A program made the position numbers and the translations under genes. The notes beneath the pieces are model-generated. The model was not told where the DNA came from. It was given only the letters and a program-made list of their open reading frames with translations, and made no database searches. A stretch of DNA of 64,000 nt from Micromonospora coerulea (GTDB taxonomy: Bacteria; Actinomycetota; Actinomycetes; Mycobacteriales; Micromonosporaceae), in the NCBI RefSeq assembly GCF_016598485.1, contig NZ_JAEMUW010000007.1, positions 1 through 64,000 of the forward strand, written 5' to 3'. Positions within the stretch are counted from its first letter, which is position 1. Every line of letters begins with the position of its first letter. Positions 20,169 to 28,548 of the stretch are shown piece by piece.

Positions 20169-22682
20169 CTACAGCTGGCCCACGTCGGTGATCCGGATGA
20201 CCGCGGCGCCCACCTCGTCGGAGGCAGCCAGGTCGACCTCGGCGCTGATGCCCCAGTCGTGATCGCCCTCCGGGTCGTCCAGGACCTGCCGCACGGTCCA
20301 CCGCTCCCGGCCCTGCTCGATCATGAGCAGCGCCGGCCCGCGCGCGTCCGGGCCGACCCCGATTCCGTCGTACGACTCGAAGTACGGCTCCAGCGCGTCC
20401 GCCCACGCGTCGGCGTCCCAGCCGTCCGCCGCGTCGAGCTCCCCGAGCAGGTCCCAGCGGCGCAGCGCGGCCAGCTCGACCCGGCGGAAGAGGGCGTTGC
20501 GCACCAGCACCCGGAAGGCCCGGGCGTTGCGGGTGACCGCCGGCGGCCGATCGTCCAGGGCGGCGTGGGCCTGGGCCACCTCCGCGACGTCGGACGGGTT
20601 GCGCAGCCGCTCCCACTCGTCGATCAGGCTGGAGTCGACCTGGCGGACCAGCTCGCCCAGCCACTCGATGAGGTCGACCAGCTCCTCGGTCTTGGCGTCC
20701 TCCGGGACGGTCTGCCGCAGCGTCTTGTACGCGTCCGCGAGGTAGCGCAGGACCAGGCCCTCGGAGCGGGACAGCCCGTAGAAGCTGACGTACTCGGTGA
20801 AGGTCATCGCCCGCTCGTACATGTCCCGGACGACGGACTTGGGGGAAAGCTGGTGGTCGGCGACCCAGGGATGCCCCCGCCGGTACATCTCGTACGCGCC
20901 GTCCAGCAGCTCCGCCAGGGGCTTGGGCCAGGTCACCTCGTCGAGCAGCTCCAGGCGGGCCTCGTACTCGATGCCCTCGGCCTTCATCGCGGCGACCGCC
21001 TCGCCGCGCGCCTTGAACTGCTGCGCGGAGAGCACCTGGCGCGGGTCGTCGAGGATCGACTCGATCACCGAGAGCACGTCCAGGGCGTAGGACGGGGACT
21101 CCTGGTCCAGCAGCTCGATCGTCGCCAGGGCGAGGGGGGAGAGCGGCTGGTTGAGGGCGAAGTCGAGCTGGAGGTCGACGGTGAGCCGGACCCGCCGGCC
21201 GGTCTCGTCGGGCTCGGCGAGCTGTTCGACCACCCCGCCGGCCTTGAGCGCACGGTAGATGGCGATGGCCCGGCGGATGTGCCGGCGCTGGGCGGCGGCG
21301 TCCTCGTGGTTGTCGGTGAGCAGGTGCCGCATCGAGGCGAACGCGTCGCCGGGACGGCCGATCACGTTGAGCAGCATCGAGTGGCTGACCTGGAAGCTGG
21401 AGGTCAGCGGCTCCGGCTCGGCCTCGACCAGGCGCTGGAAGGTCGGCTCGCCCCAGCCGATCGAGCCCTCCGGCGGCTTCTTCTTGACCACCTTGCGGCG
21501 CTTCTTCGGGTCGTCGCCGGCCTTCGCGAGGGCCTTGAAGTTCTCGATGACGTGCTCGGGGGCCTGCACCACGACCCGGCCGAGGGTGTCGAAGCCGGCC
21601 CGGCCGGCCCGGCCGGCGATCTGGTGGAACTCGCGGGCCTTGAGCAGCCGGGTGCGGACCCCGTCGTACTTGGACAGGCCGGTGAAGAGCACGGTGCGGA
21701 TCGGCACGTTGATGCCGACGCCCAGGGTGTCGGTGCCGCAGATGACCTTGAGCAATCCGGCCTGGGCGAGGGTCTCCACCAGGCGGCGGTACTTGGGCAG
21801 CATGCCGGCGTGGTGCACGCCGATGCCGTGCCGGACCAGCCGGGACAGGGTCTTGCCGAAGCCGGAGGTGAACCGGAAGTTCCCGATCGCCTGGGCGATC
21901 ATGTCTTTCTCGGCGCGGGTGCAGACGTTGACGCTCATCAGCGCCTGCGCGCGTTCCAGCGCGGCGGCCTGGGTGAAGTGCACGACGTACACCGGGGCCT
22001 GCTTGGTCTGGAGCAGCTCCTCCAGGGTCTCGTGCAGCGGGGTCATCGCGTACGAGAACAGCAGCGGGACCGGCCGCTCGGCCGAGCGGACGACGGCGGT
22101 CGGCCGGCCGGTACGCCGGGTCAGGTCGTCGACGAACCGGGTGGTGTCGCCGAGCGTGGCGGACATCAGCACGAACTGCGCCTGCGGCAGCTCGATGATC
22201 GGCACCTGCCAGGCCCAGCCCCGGTCCGGTTCGGCGTAGAAGTGGAACTCGTCCATGATCACCTGGCCGACGTCGGCCAGGGCGCCCTCGCGCAGCGCCA
22301 GGTTGGCCAGGATCTCCGCGGTGCAGCAGATGATCGGGGCGTCGGCGTTGACGCTGGCGTCACCGGTGAGCATGCCGACGTTCTCGGCGCCGAAGACCTC
22401 GCAGAGGGCGAAGAACTTCTCCGAGACCAGCGCCTTGATCGGCGCGGTGTAGAAGGTGGTCCGGCTGTCGGCCAGGGCGGCGAAGTGGGCGGCGATCGCG
22501 ACCAGGCTCTTGCCCGAGCCGGTCGGCGTGTTCATGATCACGTTCGCGCCGGAGACGATCTCGATGACCGCCTCCTCCTGGTGGGGGTAGAGGTCGAGGC
22601 CGCGCTCCTTCGCCCAGCCGGCGAACGCGTCGAAGAGGGTGTCGGGGTCGGCGCGTCGAGGCAGCGCGGCAGTGAGCGTCAT
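20169..22682 (-). CDS. DEAD/DEAH-box helicase with C-terminal DUF3516
   Basis: 837-residue superfamily 2 helicase of the Ski2/HelY-like type common in actinobacteria. Motifs: Walker A TPTGSGKS near residue 50, variant motif II DEFH in VIMDEFHFYAE, SAT in LMSATLGDT, and motif VI HQIAGRAGRAGFD. The C-terminal 350 residues correspond to the DUF3516 region, starting with the basic KKRRKVVKKKPPEGSIGWGEPTFQRL. Role probably in RNA turnover or processing; not defined by sequence. ATG 22682 is preceded by GGGGGG; earlier in-frame ATGs exist. A strong terminator follows. Confidence 0.9.
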   Translation of the reverse strand: MTLTAALPRRADPDTLFDAFAGWAKERGLDLYPHQEEAVIEIVSGANVIMNTPTGSGKSLVAIAAHFAALADSRTTFYTAPIKALVSEKFFALCEVFGAENVGMLTGDASVNADAPIICCTAEILANLALREGALADVGQVIMDEFHFYAEPDRGWAWQVPIIELPQAQFVLMSATLGDTTRFVDDLTRRTGRPTAVVRSAERPVPLLFSYAMTPLHETLEELLQTKQAPVYVVHFTQAAALERAQALMSVNVCTRAEKDMIAQAIGNFRFTSGFGKTLSRLVRHGIGVHHAGMLPKYRRLVETLAQAGLLKVICGTDTLGVGINVPIRTVLFTGLSKYDGVRTRLLKAREFHQIAGRAGRAGFDTLGRVVVQAPEHVIENFKALAKAGDDPKKRRKVVKKKPPEGSIGWGEPTFQRLVEAEPEPLTSSFQVSHSMLLNVIGRPGDAFASMRHLLTDNHEDAAAQRRHIRRAIAIYRALKAGGVVEQLAEPDETGRRVRLTVDLQLDFALNQPLSPLALATIELLDQESPSYALDVLSVIESILDDPRQVLSAQQFKARGEAVAAMKAEGIEYEARLELLDEVTWPKPLAELLDGAYEMYRRGHPWVADHQLSPKSVVRDMYERAMTFTEYVSFYGLSRSEGLVLRYLADAYKTLRQTVPEDAKTEELVDLIEWLGELVRQVDSSLIDEWERLRNPSDVAEVAQAHAALDDRPPAVTRNARAFRVLVRNALFRRVELAALRRWDLLGELDAADGWDADAWADALEPYFESYDGIGVGPDARGPALLMIEQGRERWTVRQVLDDPEGDHDWGISAEVDLAASDEVGAAVIRITDVGQL

Positions 22683-22755
22683 AGCGCCCCCCATGGTGCC
22701 CGGATCATGGGCCCCCGCGCCAACCGGCCTCCGCACCCGTCCACCCCCTCTCGCC

Positions 22756-22779
22756 CACTTTCAGAGAAAGAGTGGCTAT
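22756..22779 (+). repeat. 24-base dispersed element, copy 2
   Basis: Identical over 24 bases to 13766-13789. Here the element is single, without the adjacent inverted half, and lies between the 3' end of trmB and the start of the helicase gene. Read on the minus strand, it lies after the hairpin at 22782-22817. Confidence 0.8.
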
Positions 22780-22781
22780 TC

Positions 22782-22817
22782 CCCGCCGGACAGCCCTGCC
22801 TTCTCGGAAAGGGCGGG
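22782..22817 (-). terminator. Possible terminator after trmB
   Basis: CCCGCC (22782-22787) and GGCGGG (22812-22817) can pair, with smaller inner pairings, just past the trmB stop at 22833. The stem is short and the loop long, so the call is weak; the adjacent 24-base element may be part of the same end signal. Confidence 0.35.
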
Positions 22818-22832
22818 TGGGTGGGGGAGGGG

Positions 22833-23543
22833 TCAGGGGCGGCGGTGGTGGATCAGGTCGAAGATGGGGCGGTCGGCGGTGAGGGCGCGGCGCTCGAACT
22901 TCGTGACCGGGCGGTGCGCGGGGCGGGGGGCGAAGCCGTCGTGCGGGTCGACCAGTTCCGGGTCGGCGATCAGCGTCTCCCGCATCGACTCGGCGTACTC
23001 GGCCCAGTCGGTGGCGCAGTGCAGCGTTCCGCCGGGGGCCAGCCGGGAGCGCAGCAGCGCCACGTGGGCCGGCTGGATCAGCCGCCGCTTGTGGTGCCGG
23101 GCCTTCGGCCACGGGTCGGGGAAGAAGGCGTGCACCGCGTCCAGTGAGCCCTGCGGCAGTGCCCGGACCAGATCCAGCGCGTCGCCCCGGGCCACCCGGA
23201 CGTTGTCCAGCCTGTGCCGTTGCACCAGGTCGAGGAGGTTCGCGATGCCCGGCGTGTGCACCTCAACCGCCAGATAGTGTCGGTCCGGGTCGGCCGCTGC
23301 CATCGCGGCGGTCGCGTCGCCCATGCCGGAACCGATCTCCAGCACCAGGGGCGCCGGCCGGCCGAACAGCGCCACCGGATCGCACGGCCCGTCGAGGTCG
23401 GCGATCTCCAGGCCGTACGCCGGCCAGAGCCGGGTCAGCGCGTCGCGCTGCCGGTCGCTCATCCGGCCCCGGCGGGGGTGGAAGGTGCGGATCCGGGCGA
23501 CGTGCGCCGGTGCGGCGGCGGGATTCTGGTGGGTGGAGGTCAC
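22833..23543 (-). CDS. trmB: tRNA (guanine-N7)-methyltransferase TrmB
   Basis: SAM-dependent enzyme that methylates G46 of many tRNAs. The 236-residue protein has the SAM motif LVLEIGSGMGDATAAMA, the acidic end of the second strand in YLAVEVHTPGIANLL, and the TrmB signature FFPDPWPKARHHKRRLIQP. GTG start at 23543 in MTSTHQNPAAAP; a later start near FHPRRGRMSDRQ is possible, because the N-terminus is variable. No partner genes are linked. Confidence 0.94.
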   Translation of the reverse strand: MTSTHQNPAAAPAHVARIRTFHPRRGRMSDRQRDALTRLWPAYGLEIADLDGPCDPVALFGRPAPLVLEIGSGMGDATAAMAAADPDRHYLAVEVHTPGIANLLDLVQRHRLDNVRVARGDALDLVRALPQGSLDAVHAFFPDPWPKARHHKRRLIQPAHVALLRSRLAPGGTLHCATDWAEYAESMRETLIADPELVDPHDGFAPRPAHRPVTKFERRALTADRPIFDLIHHRRP

Positions 23544-23673
23544 AGCGATCCGAGCGTACGCGACGGTTGCCGCGTATCGGATGTGATGTACGCCCGAGGG
23601 TGAGACGATTCATCCCGTACGGCAGGACGGGCGGACCGCTGCCCGGTACCGCCCTACGGCGCCGGGAGGGCTC

Positions 23674-24249
23674 ATGGTGTCAGTCACGCACCACGCGGCG
23701 CTGGTGGTCGCAGCCACCGCGCTCGCCGCCCCGCTGGTCGGGGCGGTTCCCGCACTGGCCGGTCCGGTGCCGGTCGCCGGGCCGGCGTCCGGCCAACCGG
23801 GGTCGGGACAGCCGCGGCCGGAAGACATGATCTTCGTGGAGGTCACCCCGAGCACCGTGGAACCCGGCTTCCTGGTCGGCATCCGGGCGAGCTGCCGGGA
23901 CAACTCGGTGCCGGCCACCGTGGTCTCGGACGCCTTCGGCCGGGTGCAGGTGCAGCCGCAGCGCGGGCTGCTGACCGCCTCGCCGATGGTCAAGGAGCGC
24001 ACCCGGCCCGGCAACTACCGGGTCAAGCTGGACTGCCCGAGCGGGCAGACCGCCTCGACGATGCTCCAGGTGGTCAAGCGGGTCGAGCCGAGCCGGGGCC
24101 CGGCGACCGGCTTCGGCGGCACGGCCGGCGGGATCGGCCTCGGCGGCCTGTTGGTGCCGGTGGGGCTGGCCCTGACCCTGGCCGGGGCGACCGTCGGCGT
24201 GGTGGCCGCGCGCCGGCCCCGCACGATCCGTGGCGCCGCCCGCCGCTGA
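23674..24249 (+). CDS. Secreted, membrane-anchored protein paired with a class F sortase
   Basis: 191-residue surface protein: a signal peptide (HHAALVVAATALAAPLVGAVPALAG), an Ig-like beta domain (about residues 50-135, starting MIFVEVTPSTVEPGFLVGIRASC, with one cysteine pair C73-type and LDCPSGQ), a Gly-rich spacer and a C-terminal transmembrane segment (GLLVPVGLALTLAGATVGVVAA) with a basic tail. No LPXTG-like motif is visible before the membrane segment. It sits five bases before the sortase gene, a common actinobacterial arrangement, so it may be a sortase partner rather than a normal substrate. Confidence 0.75.
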   Translation: MVSVTHHAALVVAATALAAPLVGAVPALAGPVPVAGPASGQPGSGQPRPEDMIFVEVTPSTVEPGFLVGIRASCRDNSVPATVVSDAFGRVQVQPQRGLLTASPMVKERTRPGNYRVKLDCPSGQTASTMLQVVKRVEPSRGPATGFGGTAGGIGLGGLLVPVGLALTLAGATVGVVAARRPRTIRGAARR

Positions 24250-24254
24250 GCACC

Positions 24255-24938
24255 ATGACGACCTCGCATCCCGCCCCGCAGCCGGCCAGCCGGCCGGCGC
24301 CGCGCGACCGCCGTACGGGGCGCAGCCCCTGGTCCGCGCCGCTGGCCGTGGTGCTGGTCCTGGTCGGGGTATTCGCCACCGGGGCGGGGCTCGGGCGCAC
24401 GGCCGGGCCGTTCGACTGGGCCGCCGACGGCGCGCGCCCGGCGGCGAGCGACGGGCAGCCGGCGGGCCGGCTGCCGGCGAGCCGCCCGGTGCGCCTGTCG
24501 GTGCCGGCGATCAAGGTCAGCGCGCCGGTGACCCCGGTCGGGCAGGCGAAGGACGGCTCGATCGACGTGCCGCCGCTGACCAAACACCACCAGACCGGCT
24601 GGTACGACCGGGGCCCGACCCCGGGGGAGCCGGGCCGGGCGATCATCGTCGGGCACGTGGACACCAAGCGCGGCCCGGCGGTCTTCTACGACCTCGGCAA
24701 GCTCAAGCCCGGCGACCGGATCGAGGTGACCCGGTCGGACCGGAGCGTGGTGACCTTCAAGGTCGACACGGTCGAGCACTTCGACAAGGCCGACCTGCCG
24801 GCCGACCGGGTGTACGGCGACGACGGTCCGCCCGGCCTGCGCCTGATCACCTGCGGTGGGGAGTGGCTGGGTGGCGGGACCGGCTACGCGGACAACGTGA
24901 TCGCGTTCGCCTCGTTGGTCGACTCCCGGGGGCCCTGA
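24255..24938 (+). CDS. Class F sortase
   Basis: 227-residue membrane-anchored transpeptidase-like protein. N-terminal cytoplasmic tail, one membrane segment (SAPLAVVLVLVGVFATGAGLG), then a sortase domain with catalytic His in VGHVDT (His134) and Cys in LRLITCGG (Cys200). No Arg occurs between Cys200 and the end strand NVIAFASLVD, where sortases normally carry their catalytic Arg; the only later Arg is Arg225 in the last residues. Cotranscribed with the preceding secreted protein. Its stop lies in a small hairpin (CTGAG 24935-24939, CTCAG 24944-24948) shared with the convergent gene. Confidence 0.88.
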   Translation: MTTSHPAPQPASRPAPRDRRTGRSPWSAPLAVVLVLVGVFATGAGLGRTAGPFDWAADGARPAASDGQPAGRLPASRPVRLSVPAIKVSAPVTPVGQAKDGSIDVPPLTKHHQTGWYDRGPTPGEPGRAIIVGHVDTKRGPAVFYDLGKLKPGDRIEVTRSDRSVVTFKVDTVEHFDKADLPADRVYGDDGPPGLRLITCGGEWLGGGTGYADNVIAFASLVDSRGP

Positions 24939-24944
24939 GCGGGC

Positions 24945-25265
24945 TCAGCCCTTGCCGGTCACCTGCTGGACCACCTCGAACTCCAGCAGCGTCGCGCCGC
25001 TGGCGACCGGCCGGCGCGGCTCGCCGCCCTCGCCGCCCGCGTGCGCGGCCCGGGACGGCCCCGCCGCCCACGCCTGGTACGCCTCCTCGGTCTCCCACCG
25101 GGTGTAGACGAAGTAGCGGTTCTCCCCGGCGACCGGGCGGAGCAGCTCGAAGCCGAGGAAGCCGGGAGAGTTCTCCACCGCGCCGGCCCGGGCCGCGAAC
25201 CGCTTCTCCAGCTCCGCGCCGGCGCCGGGCGGAACGTCGATCGCGTTGATCTTCACGACTGCCAT
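24945..25265 (-). CDS. Antibiotic biosynthesis monooxygenase (ABM) fold protein
   Basis: 106-residue protein of the dimeric ferredoxin-like ABM family: VVKINAIDVPPGAGAELEKRFAARAG, then PGFLGFELLRPV and RYFVYTRWETEEAYQAW. This pattern is shared with quinol monooxygenases and with haem-degrading MhuD/IsdG. I see no basis for choosing among them; the nearby siderophore genes are too distant to argue for a haem role. ATG at 25265. The C-terminal half is shorter and more Gly-rich than usual. Confidence 0.8.
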   Translation of the reverse strand: MAVVKINAIDVPPGAGAELEKRFAARAGAVENSPGFLGFELLRPVAGENRYFVYTRWETEEAYQAWAAGPSRAAHAGGEGGEPRRPVASGATLLEFEVVQQVTGKG

Positions 25266-25307
25266 GGCTTTACCCTAACCACGCGCCCGCGGGCCGGGCC
25301 GCCCGAC

Positions 25308-26105
25308 TCAGAACGGCTCGACGGTCGGCACCAGATCGGCGTCGACCACGATCGGGGCGTGGTCGGAGGGGCCCTTGCCCTTGCGGGCCTCCCGGTCGAC
25401 GTACGCGGCGCGGACGGTGCGGGCGAACGGCGCGGAGGCGTACACCAGGTCGATCCGCATGCCCTTGTTCTGGTGGAACATCCCGGCCCGGTAGTCCCAG
25501 TAGGTGAAGGGGTGCGGACCCTTCATCGGGGTGGGCACCACGTCGCTGAGCCCGAGGTCGCGCAGCGCGGCCAGGGCCGCCCGCTCGGCCGGGGTGACGT
25601 GGGTGGAGGCGACGAACAGCGCCGGGTCCCAGACGTCGGCGTCGGTCGGCGCGACGTTGAAGTCACCGCAGACCGCGAGGGGCAGCCCGGTGGTCAGCTC
25701 CGGTTCGAGGGCGTCGCGCAGCGCGGCGAACCAGGCCAGCTTGTAGGCGTAGTGCGGGTCGTCCGGCGCGCGGCCGTTGGGCACGTACACCGACCAGACC
25801 CGCAACCCGTCACAGGTGGCCGAGATGGCCCGGGCCTCCGGCTCGGGGAAGCCCGGCTCGCCGGGAAACCCGACGGCCACGTCGGCCAGCCCGACCCGGG
25901 ACAGCACGGCCACCCCGTTCCATCGGCCGTCGCTGTGGCTGGCCACCTCGTAGCCCAGCGCGCCCACCTCGGTGACCGGGAAGGCCCCGTCGGGGCACTT
26001 GGTCTCCTGGAGGCAGACGACGTCGGGCTTCGTGGTGGCCAGCCAGTCGAGCAGCCGGGGCAGGCGGGCCTTCACCGAGTTGACGTTCCACGTCGCCAGG
26101 CGCAT
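25308..26105 (-). CDS. xthA: Exodeoxyribonuclease III (Xth/ExoA)
   Basis: AP endonuclease and 3'-5' exonuclease of base excision repair. The 265-residue protein follows the family pattern: MRLATWNVNSVKARLPRLL, VVCLQETKCPD (metal-binding Glu), VYVPNG, CGDFNVAPTD and the catalytic end SDHAPIVVD. Start chosen at the MRLATWN methionine (26105); an upstream in-frame codon would add six residues and is not supported by family alignment knowledge. Single gene, same strand as its neighbours. Confidence 0.93.
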   Translation of the reverse strand: MRLATWNVNSVKARLPRLLDWLATTKPDVVCLQETKCPDGAFPVTEVGALGYEVASHSDGRWNGVAVLSRVGLADVAVGFPGEPGFPEPEARAISATCDGLRVWSVYVPNGRAPDDPHYAYKLAWFAALRDALEPELTTGLPLAVCGDFNVAPTDADVWDPALFVASTHVTPAERAALAALRDLGLSDVVPTPMKGPHPFTYWDYRAGMFHQNKGMRIDLVYASAPFARTVRAAYVDREARKGKGPSDHAPIVVDADLVPTVEPF

Positions 26106-26163
26106 GCCCTTAGCCTGCCGCATCCCACGCCGGCCCGCCGCTCAGCGCGTCGGGGTGTCGCAT

Positions 26164-26193
26164 CCGCGGGGCTGGTCCGGGCGGCACCCGCGG
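26164..26193 (-). terminator. Possible terminator after the PAC2 gene
   Basis: CCGCGGG (26164-26170) and CCCGCGG (26187-26193) form a perfect 7-base stem directly after the PAC2 stop at 26197, read on the minus strand. No T-run is present. Confidence 0.4.
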
Positions 26194-26196
26194 CGG

Positions 26197-27117
26197 TCAG
26201 GCGCCCGGGGTGTCACCCGGGCGGGTCTGCTCGGCCAGGAACCGTTCCAGCTCGGCGCCGAGCTCGTCGGCGGTCGGCAGCGGCCCGGTCTCGGGGGCGA
26301 GCAGGTTCTTCTCGCCGCGACCCCGGGCGAAGGCGTCGTACTGCTCCTCCAGGGCCTGGACCAGGGTGGCCGCCTCCTCGGTCTGGGCGACCTGGCGGTC
26401 GATCTCCACCCGGACCACCTCGGCGGCCGCGCGCAGCCCGTCGCGGGGCAGCAGCAGGCCGGTGCTGCGGGACACCGATGCGAGCAGCGCCTCGGCCGCG
26501 GCCGGGTACTCGGTCTGGGCGACGTAGTGCGGTACGTGCGCGGCGAAGCCGAGCGCGTCGCGGCCCTGCTCACCGAGGCGGTATTCGAGCAGGTGGCCCA
26601 CGCTGCCCGGCACCTGCACCCGCTGCAACCAGGGCTCGTAGCCGGCGATCAGTGCCGGCCGGGTGGCGTGCGCGGTGACCCCGGTGGGACGGGTGTGCGG
26701 CACCGCCATCGGGATGGAGTTGAGTCCCACGGTGAGCCGGACGTCCAGCCGGCTGGCCAGCCCGGCGACCGCGGCCACGAACCGCTCCCACTGCACATCC
26801 GGTTCGGGGCCGGTGAGCAGCAGGAAGGGGGTCTCGTCGTCGTCGTGCAGCAGGTGCAGCTCCAGCGCCGGGGCGTCGTAGTCGGCCCAGTGGTCCTCCA
26901 CGAAGGTCATCACCGGGCGGCGGGAGCGGTAGTCGAAGAGCTGGTCGACGTCGAACCGGGCGATCGGGCGCGCCTCCAGCGAGGTGAGCAGCTGCTCGCG
27001 GGCCAGCCGGGCGGCGCTGCCGGCGTCGACGAAGCCGGTGAGCGCCTGGATCAGCACCGGTTGACCGAGTTCGGGCAGCTCGTCGGTGAGTTCGTAGAGC
27101 TCGTGTGGGTCGAGCAC
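26197..27117 (-). CDS. PAC2 family protein (proteasome assembly chaperone-like)
   Basis: 306-residue member of the actinobacterial PAC2 family: start VLDPHELYEL, PVLIQALTGFVDAGSAARLA, PVMTFVEDHWADYDAPALELHLLHD, FLLLTGPEPDVQWERF and GLNSIPMAVPHTRP. In archaea and eukaryotes the fold is found in proteasome assembly chaperones; in actinobacteria the function is not settled. The GTG start at 27117 is preceded by GGGAGG at good spacing, and the long upstream frame is rejected. No proteasome genes are nearby. Confidence 0.85.
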   Translation of the reverse strand: MLDPHELYELTDELPELGQPVLIQALTGFVDAGSAARLAREQLLTSLEARPIARFDVDQLFDYRSRRPVMTFVEDHWADYDAPALELHLLHDDDETPFLLLTGPEPDVQWERFVAAVAGLASRLDVRLTVGLNSIPMAVPHTRPTGVTAHATRPALIAGYEPWLQRVQVPGSVGHLLEYRLGEQGRDALGFAAHVPHYVAQTEYPAAAEALLASVSRSTGLLLPRDGLRAAAEVVRVEIDRQVAQTEEAATLVQALEEQYDAFARGRGEKNLLAPETGPLPTADELGAELERFLAEQTRPGDTPGA

Positions 27118-27550
27118 CGGTCGGGACCTCCCTGGATACGCGCGTACGGGTGGCCGTGCGCGCACGGCACCCGGTTCGGGAAACGTACCCGCCGTCGCAA
27201 TCCATTCCGGCAGGACCCGGCTCGGCGGCCGCTGGATGATCACAATGCGGCACGCCGGATGATCAAATCGGGGCGAATACGCTGATCTTGCTCCGGTCAC
27301 CACCGAACGGGTGGCAAGCGTATGGGCCGAAAGGATGAGTTAGTTGTTCATGGGGCAGGGGTCCGCCGGACGCGTGTTACGTCCCCGGGTCGGCGCGACT
27401 CGTGGCCCGGCGGAGGTTTGACCGATCCGCGAAGATCCTCCCCGGCCGGGTGGCGGCCATCCCGCCGGTCCGGTTCCGCCGGCCACAAGTGTGGCAAGCG
27501 CCACTCGGTGACGCTGGGTGACCGGGCCTCGCTCCGCCTAGCCTCGTCGG
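27118..27550. other. 433-base divergent intergenic region
   Basis: Holds the promoters of the PAC2 gene (minus) and the lysozyme-like gene (plus). Seen: the sequence GTGGCAAGCG twice (27311-27320, 27491-27500), GGATGATCA twice around 27234 and 27257, and a minus-strand GGGTAC at 27185-27190 without a well-spaced -35. An open frame from 27322 lacks a ribosome binding site and is not called. I could not match it to a known riboswitch. Confidence 0.5.
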
Positions 27551-28438
27551 ATGCGTGACGACGGCACCCTCGACGACCAGTACGGCCTCGGCGGTTCGGC
27601 TGACCGTTCGGACGATACCCCCTCCACCGAACGGTCTACCAGCCTTCCCGAGCCCCCCGCTTCCCGGCTCTCCATCCTCGGCTCCCTCCGTACCCGCCTC
27701 GGCGGTCTCGCTAACCCCCTCGCCCCCCGGCCCGGCCGGACCCGGCTGGCGGTCGCCACCGGCGCGGTCTGCTGCCTGGGCCTGGTGGGCTTCTCCCAGG
27801 TCGGAGCCGGCGCCGTTGGCGGCGACCGGACGCCCGCCCAGCCGGCGGAGGTCGCCCAGCGGTCGACCCCGGACGCGGCCTCCCGTGGCGCCGCCCGCCC
27901 GACTCCCGCGCCGGGCGCGTCGACCGCCGACCCGGACGTCGCCCCCTCGGCGACGAAGAAGGCCGCCGCCAAGCCCAAGCCGAAGCCCAAGCCGAAGCGG
28001 ATCGCGCCGGTGGCCGGCCTGGACGAGGACCAGATGGACAACGCCAAGGCGATCGTGCGGGCCGGCCGGGACATGGGCGTGCCGCGCCGCGGCCTGGTCA
28101 TCGCGGTGGCCACCGCGATGCAGGAGAGCAACCTCTACAACTACGCCAGCGGGGTGCTGCCCGAGTCGCAGAACTACCCGCACCAGGCCATCGGCTGGGA
28201 CCACGACTCGGTCGGGCTGTTCCAGCAGCGCCCCAGCAGCGGCTGGGGGTCGGTGGAGGACCTGATGGACCCGAAGTTCGCCACCCGCCAGTTCCTTTCC
28301 GCGCTGGAGACGATCCCCGGCTGGCAGGACATGGCGCTGACCGATGCCGCTCAGGCCGTACAGGTCTCCGCCTTCCCCTGGGCGTACGCCCAGCACGAGT
28401 GGCGGGCCGAGCGGGTCGTCGACGCGATCCTCGGCTGA
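27551..28438 (+). CDS. Membrane-anchored lysozyme-like / transglycosylase-type protein
   Basis: 295 residues. A cytoplasmic acidic N-terminus, one membrane segment near residue 80 (VATGAVCCLGLVGFSQVGAGAVG), a Pro/Ala/Lys linker with KPKPKPKPK, then a lysozyme-like domain: AKAIVRAGRDMGVPRRGLVIAVATAMQESNLYNYAS (likely catalytic Glu in AMQES), DHDSVGLFQQRPSSGWG and FPWAYAQHE. The domain resembles secreted transglycosylases of actinobacteria and would cut cell-wall glycan. ATG at 27551, with no strong ribosome binding site in front. Exact activity unproven. Confidence 0.8.
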   Translation: MRDDGTLDDQYGLGGSADRSDDTPSTERSTSLPEPPASRLSILGSLRTRLGGLANPLAPRPGRTRLAVATGAVCCLGLVGFSQVGAGAVGGDRTPAQPAEVAQRSTPDAASRGAARPTPAPGASTADPDVAPSATKKAAAKPKPKPKPKRIAPVAGLDEDQMDNAKAIVRAGRDMGVPRRGLVIAVATAMQESNLYNYASGVLPESQNYPHQAIGWDHDSVGLFQQRPSSGWGSVEDLMDPKFATRQFLSALETIPGWQDMALTDAAQAVQVSAFPWAYAQHEWRAERVVDAILG

Positions 28439-28468
28439 CCGGGCCGCTGGCGCGGCCCATAGTGGAAG

Positions 28469-28493
28469 GCGTGCCGGTTGGCGGTGTGGGTAC
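28469..28493 (+). promoter_or_regulatory. SigB-like promoter before the 48-residue protein
   Basis: GCGT (28469-28472), 15 bases, GGGTAC (28488-28493) fits the actinobacterial SigB/SigF-type consensus GNNT-N14-16-GGGTAY. The start codon lies 55 bases downstream. Short motif in GC-rich DNA, so chance is possible. Confidence 0.35.
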
Positions 28494-28548
28494 CGGGGAT
28501 TGCCGGTCCCGGGTACACATGATGGGGGACCGCCGACAGGAGGACGAC

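Noticed and set aside
24945-25265. Haem oxygenase (MhuD/IsdG-like) function for the ABM protein
   Set aside because: The fold is shared by many monooxygenases and no haem-binding His or haem uptake gene can be pointed to here.
27118-27550. Possible cyclic di-AMP (ydaO-type) riboswitch before the lysozyme-like gene
   Set aside because: Such riboswitches do precede cell-wall hydrolase genes in actinobacteria, but I could not find the conserved core segments in this region.
27322-27558. Open frame of 78 codons upstream of the lysozyme-like gene
   Set aside because: No ribosome binding site, Arg/Ser-rich translation without domain, and it overlaps the next gene start.
28399-28548. N-terminal extension of the 48-residue protein
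   Set aside because: The extension overlaps the preceding gene and the strong AGGAGG lies right before the internal ATG at 28549.
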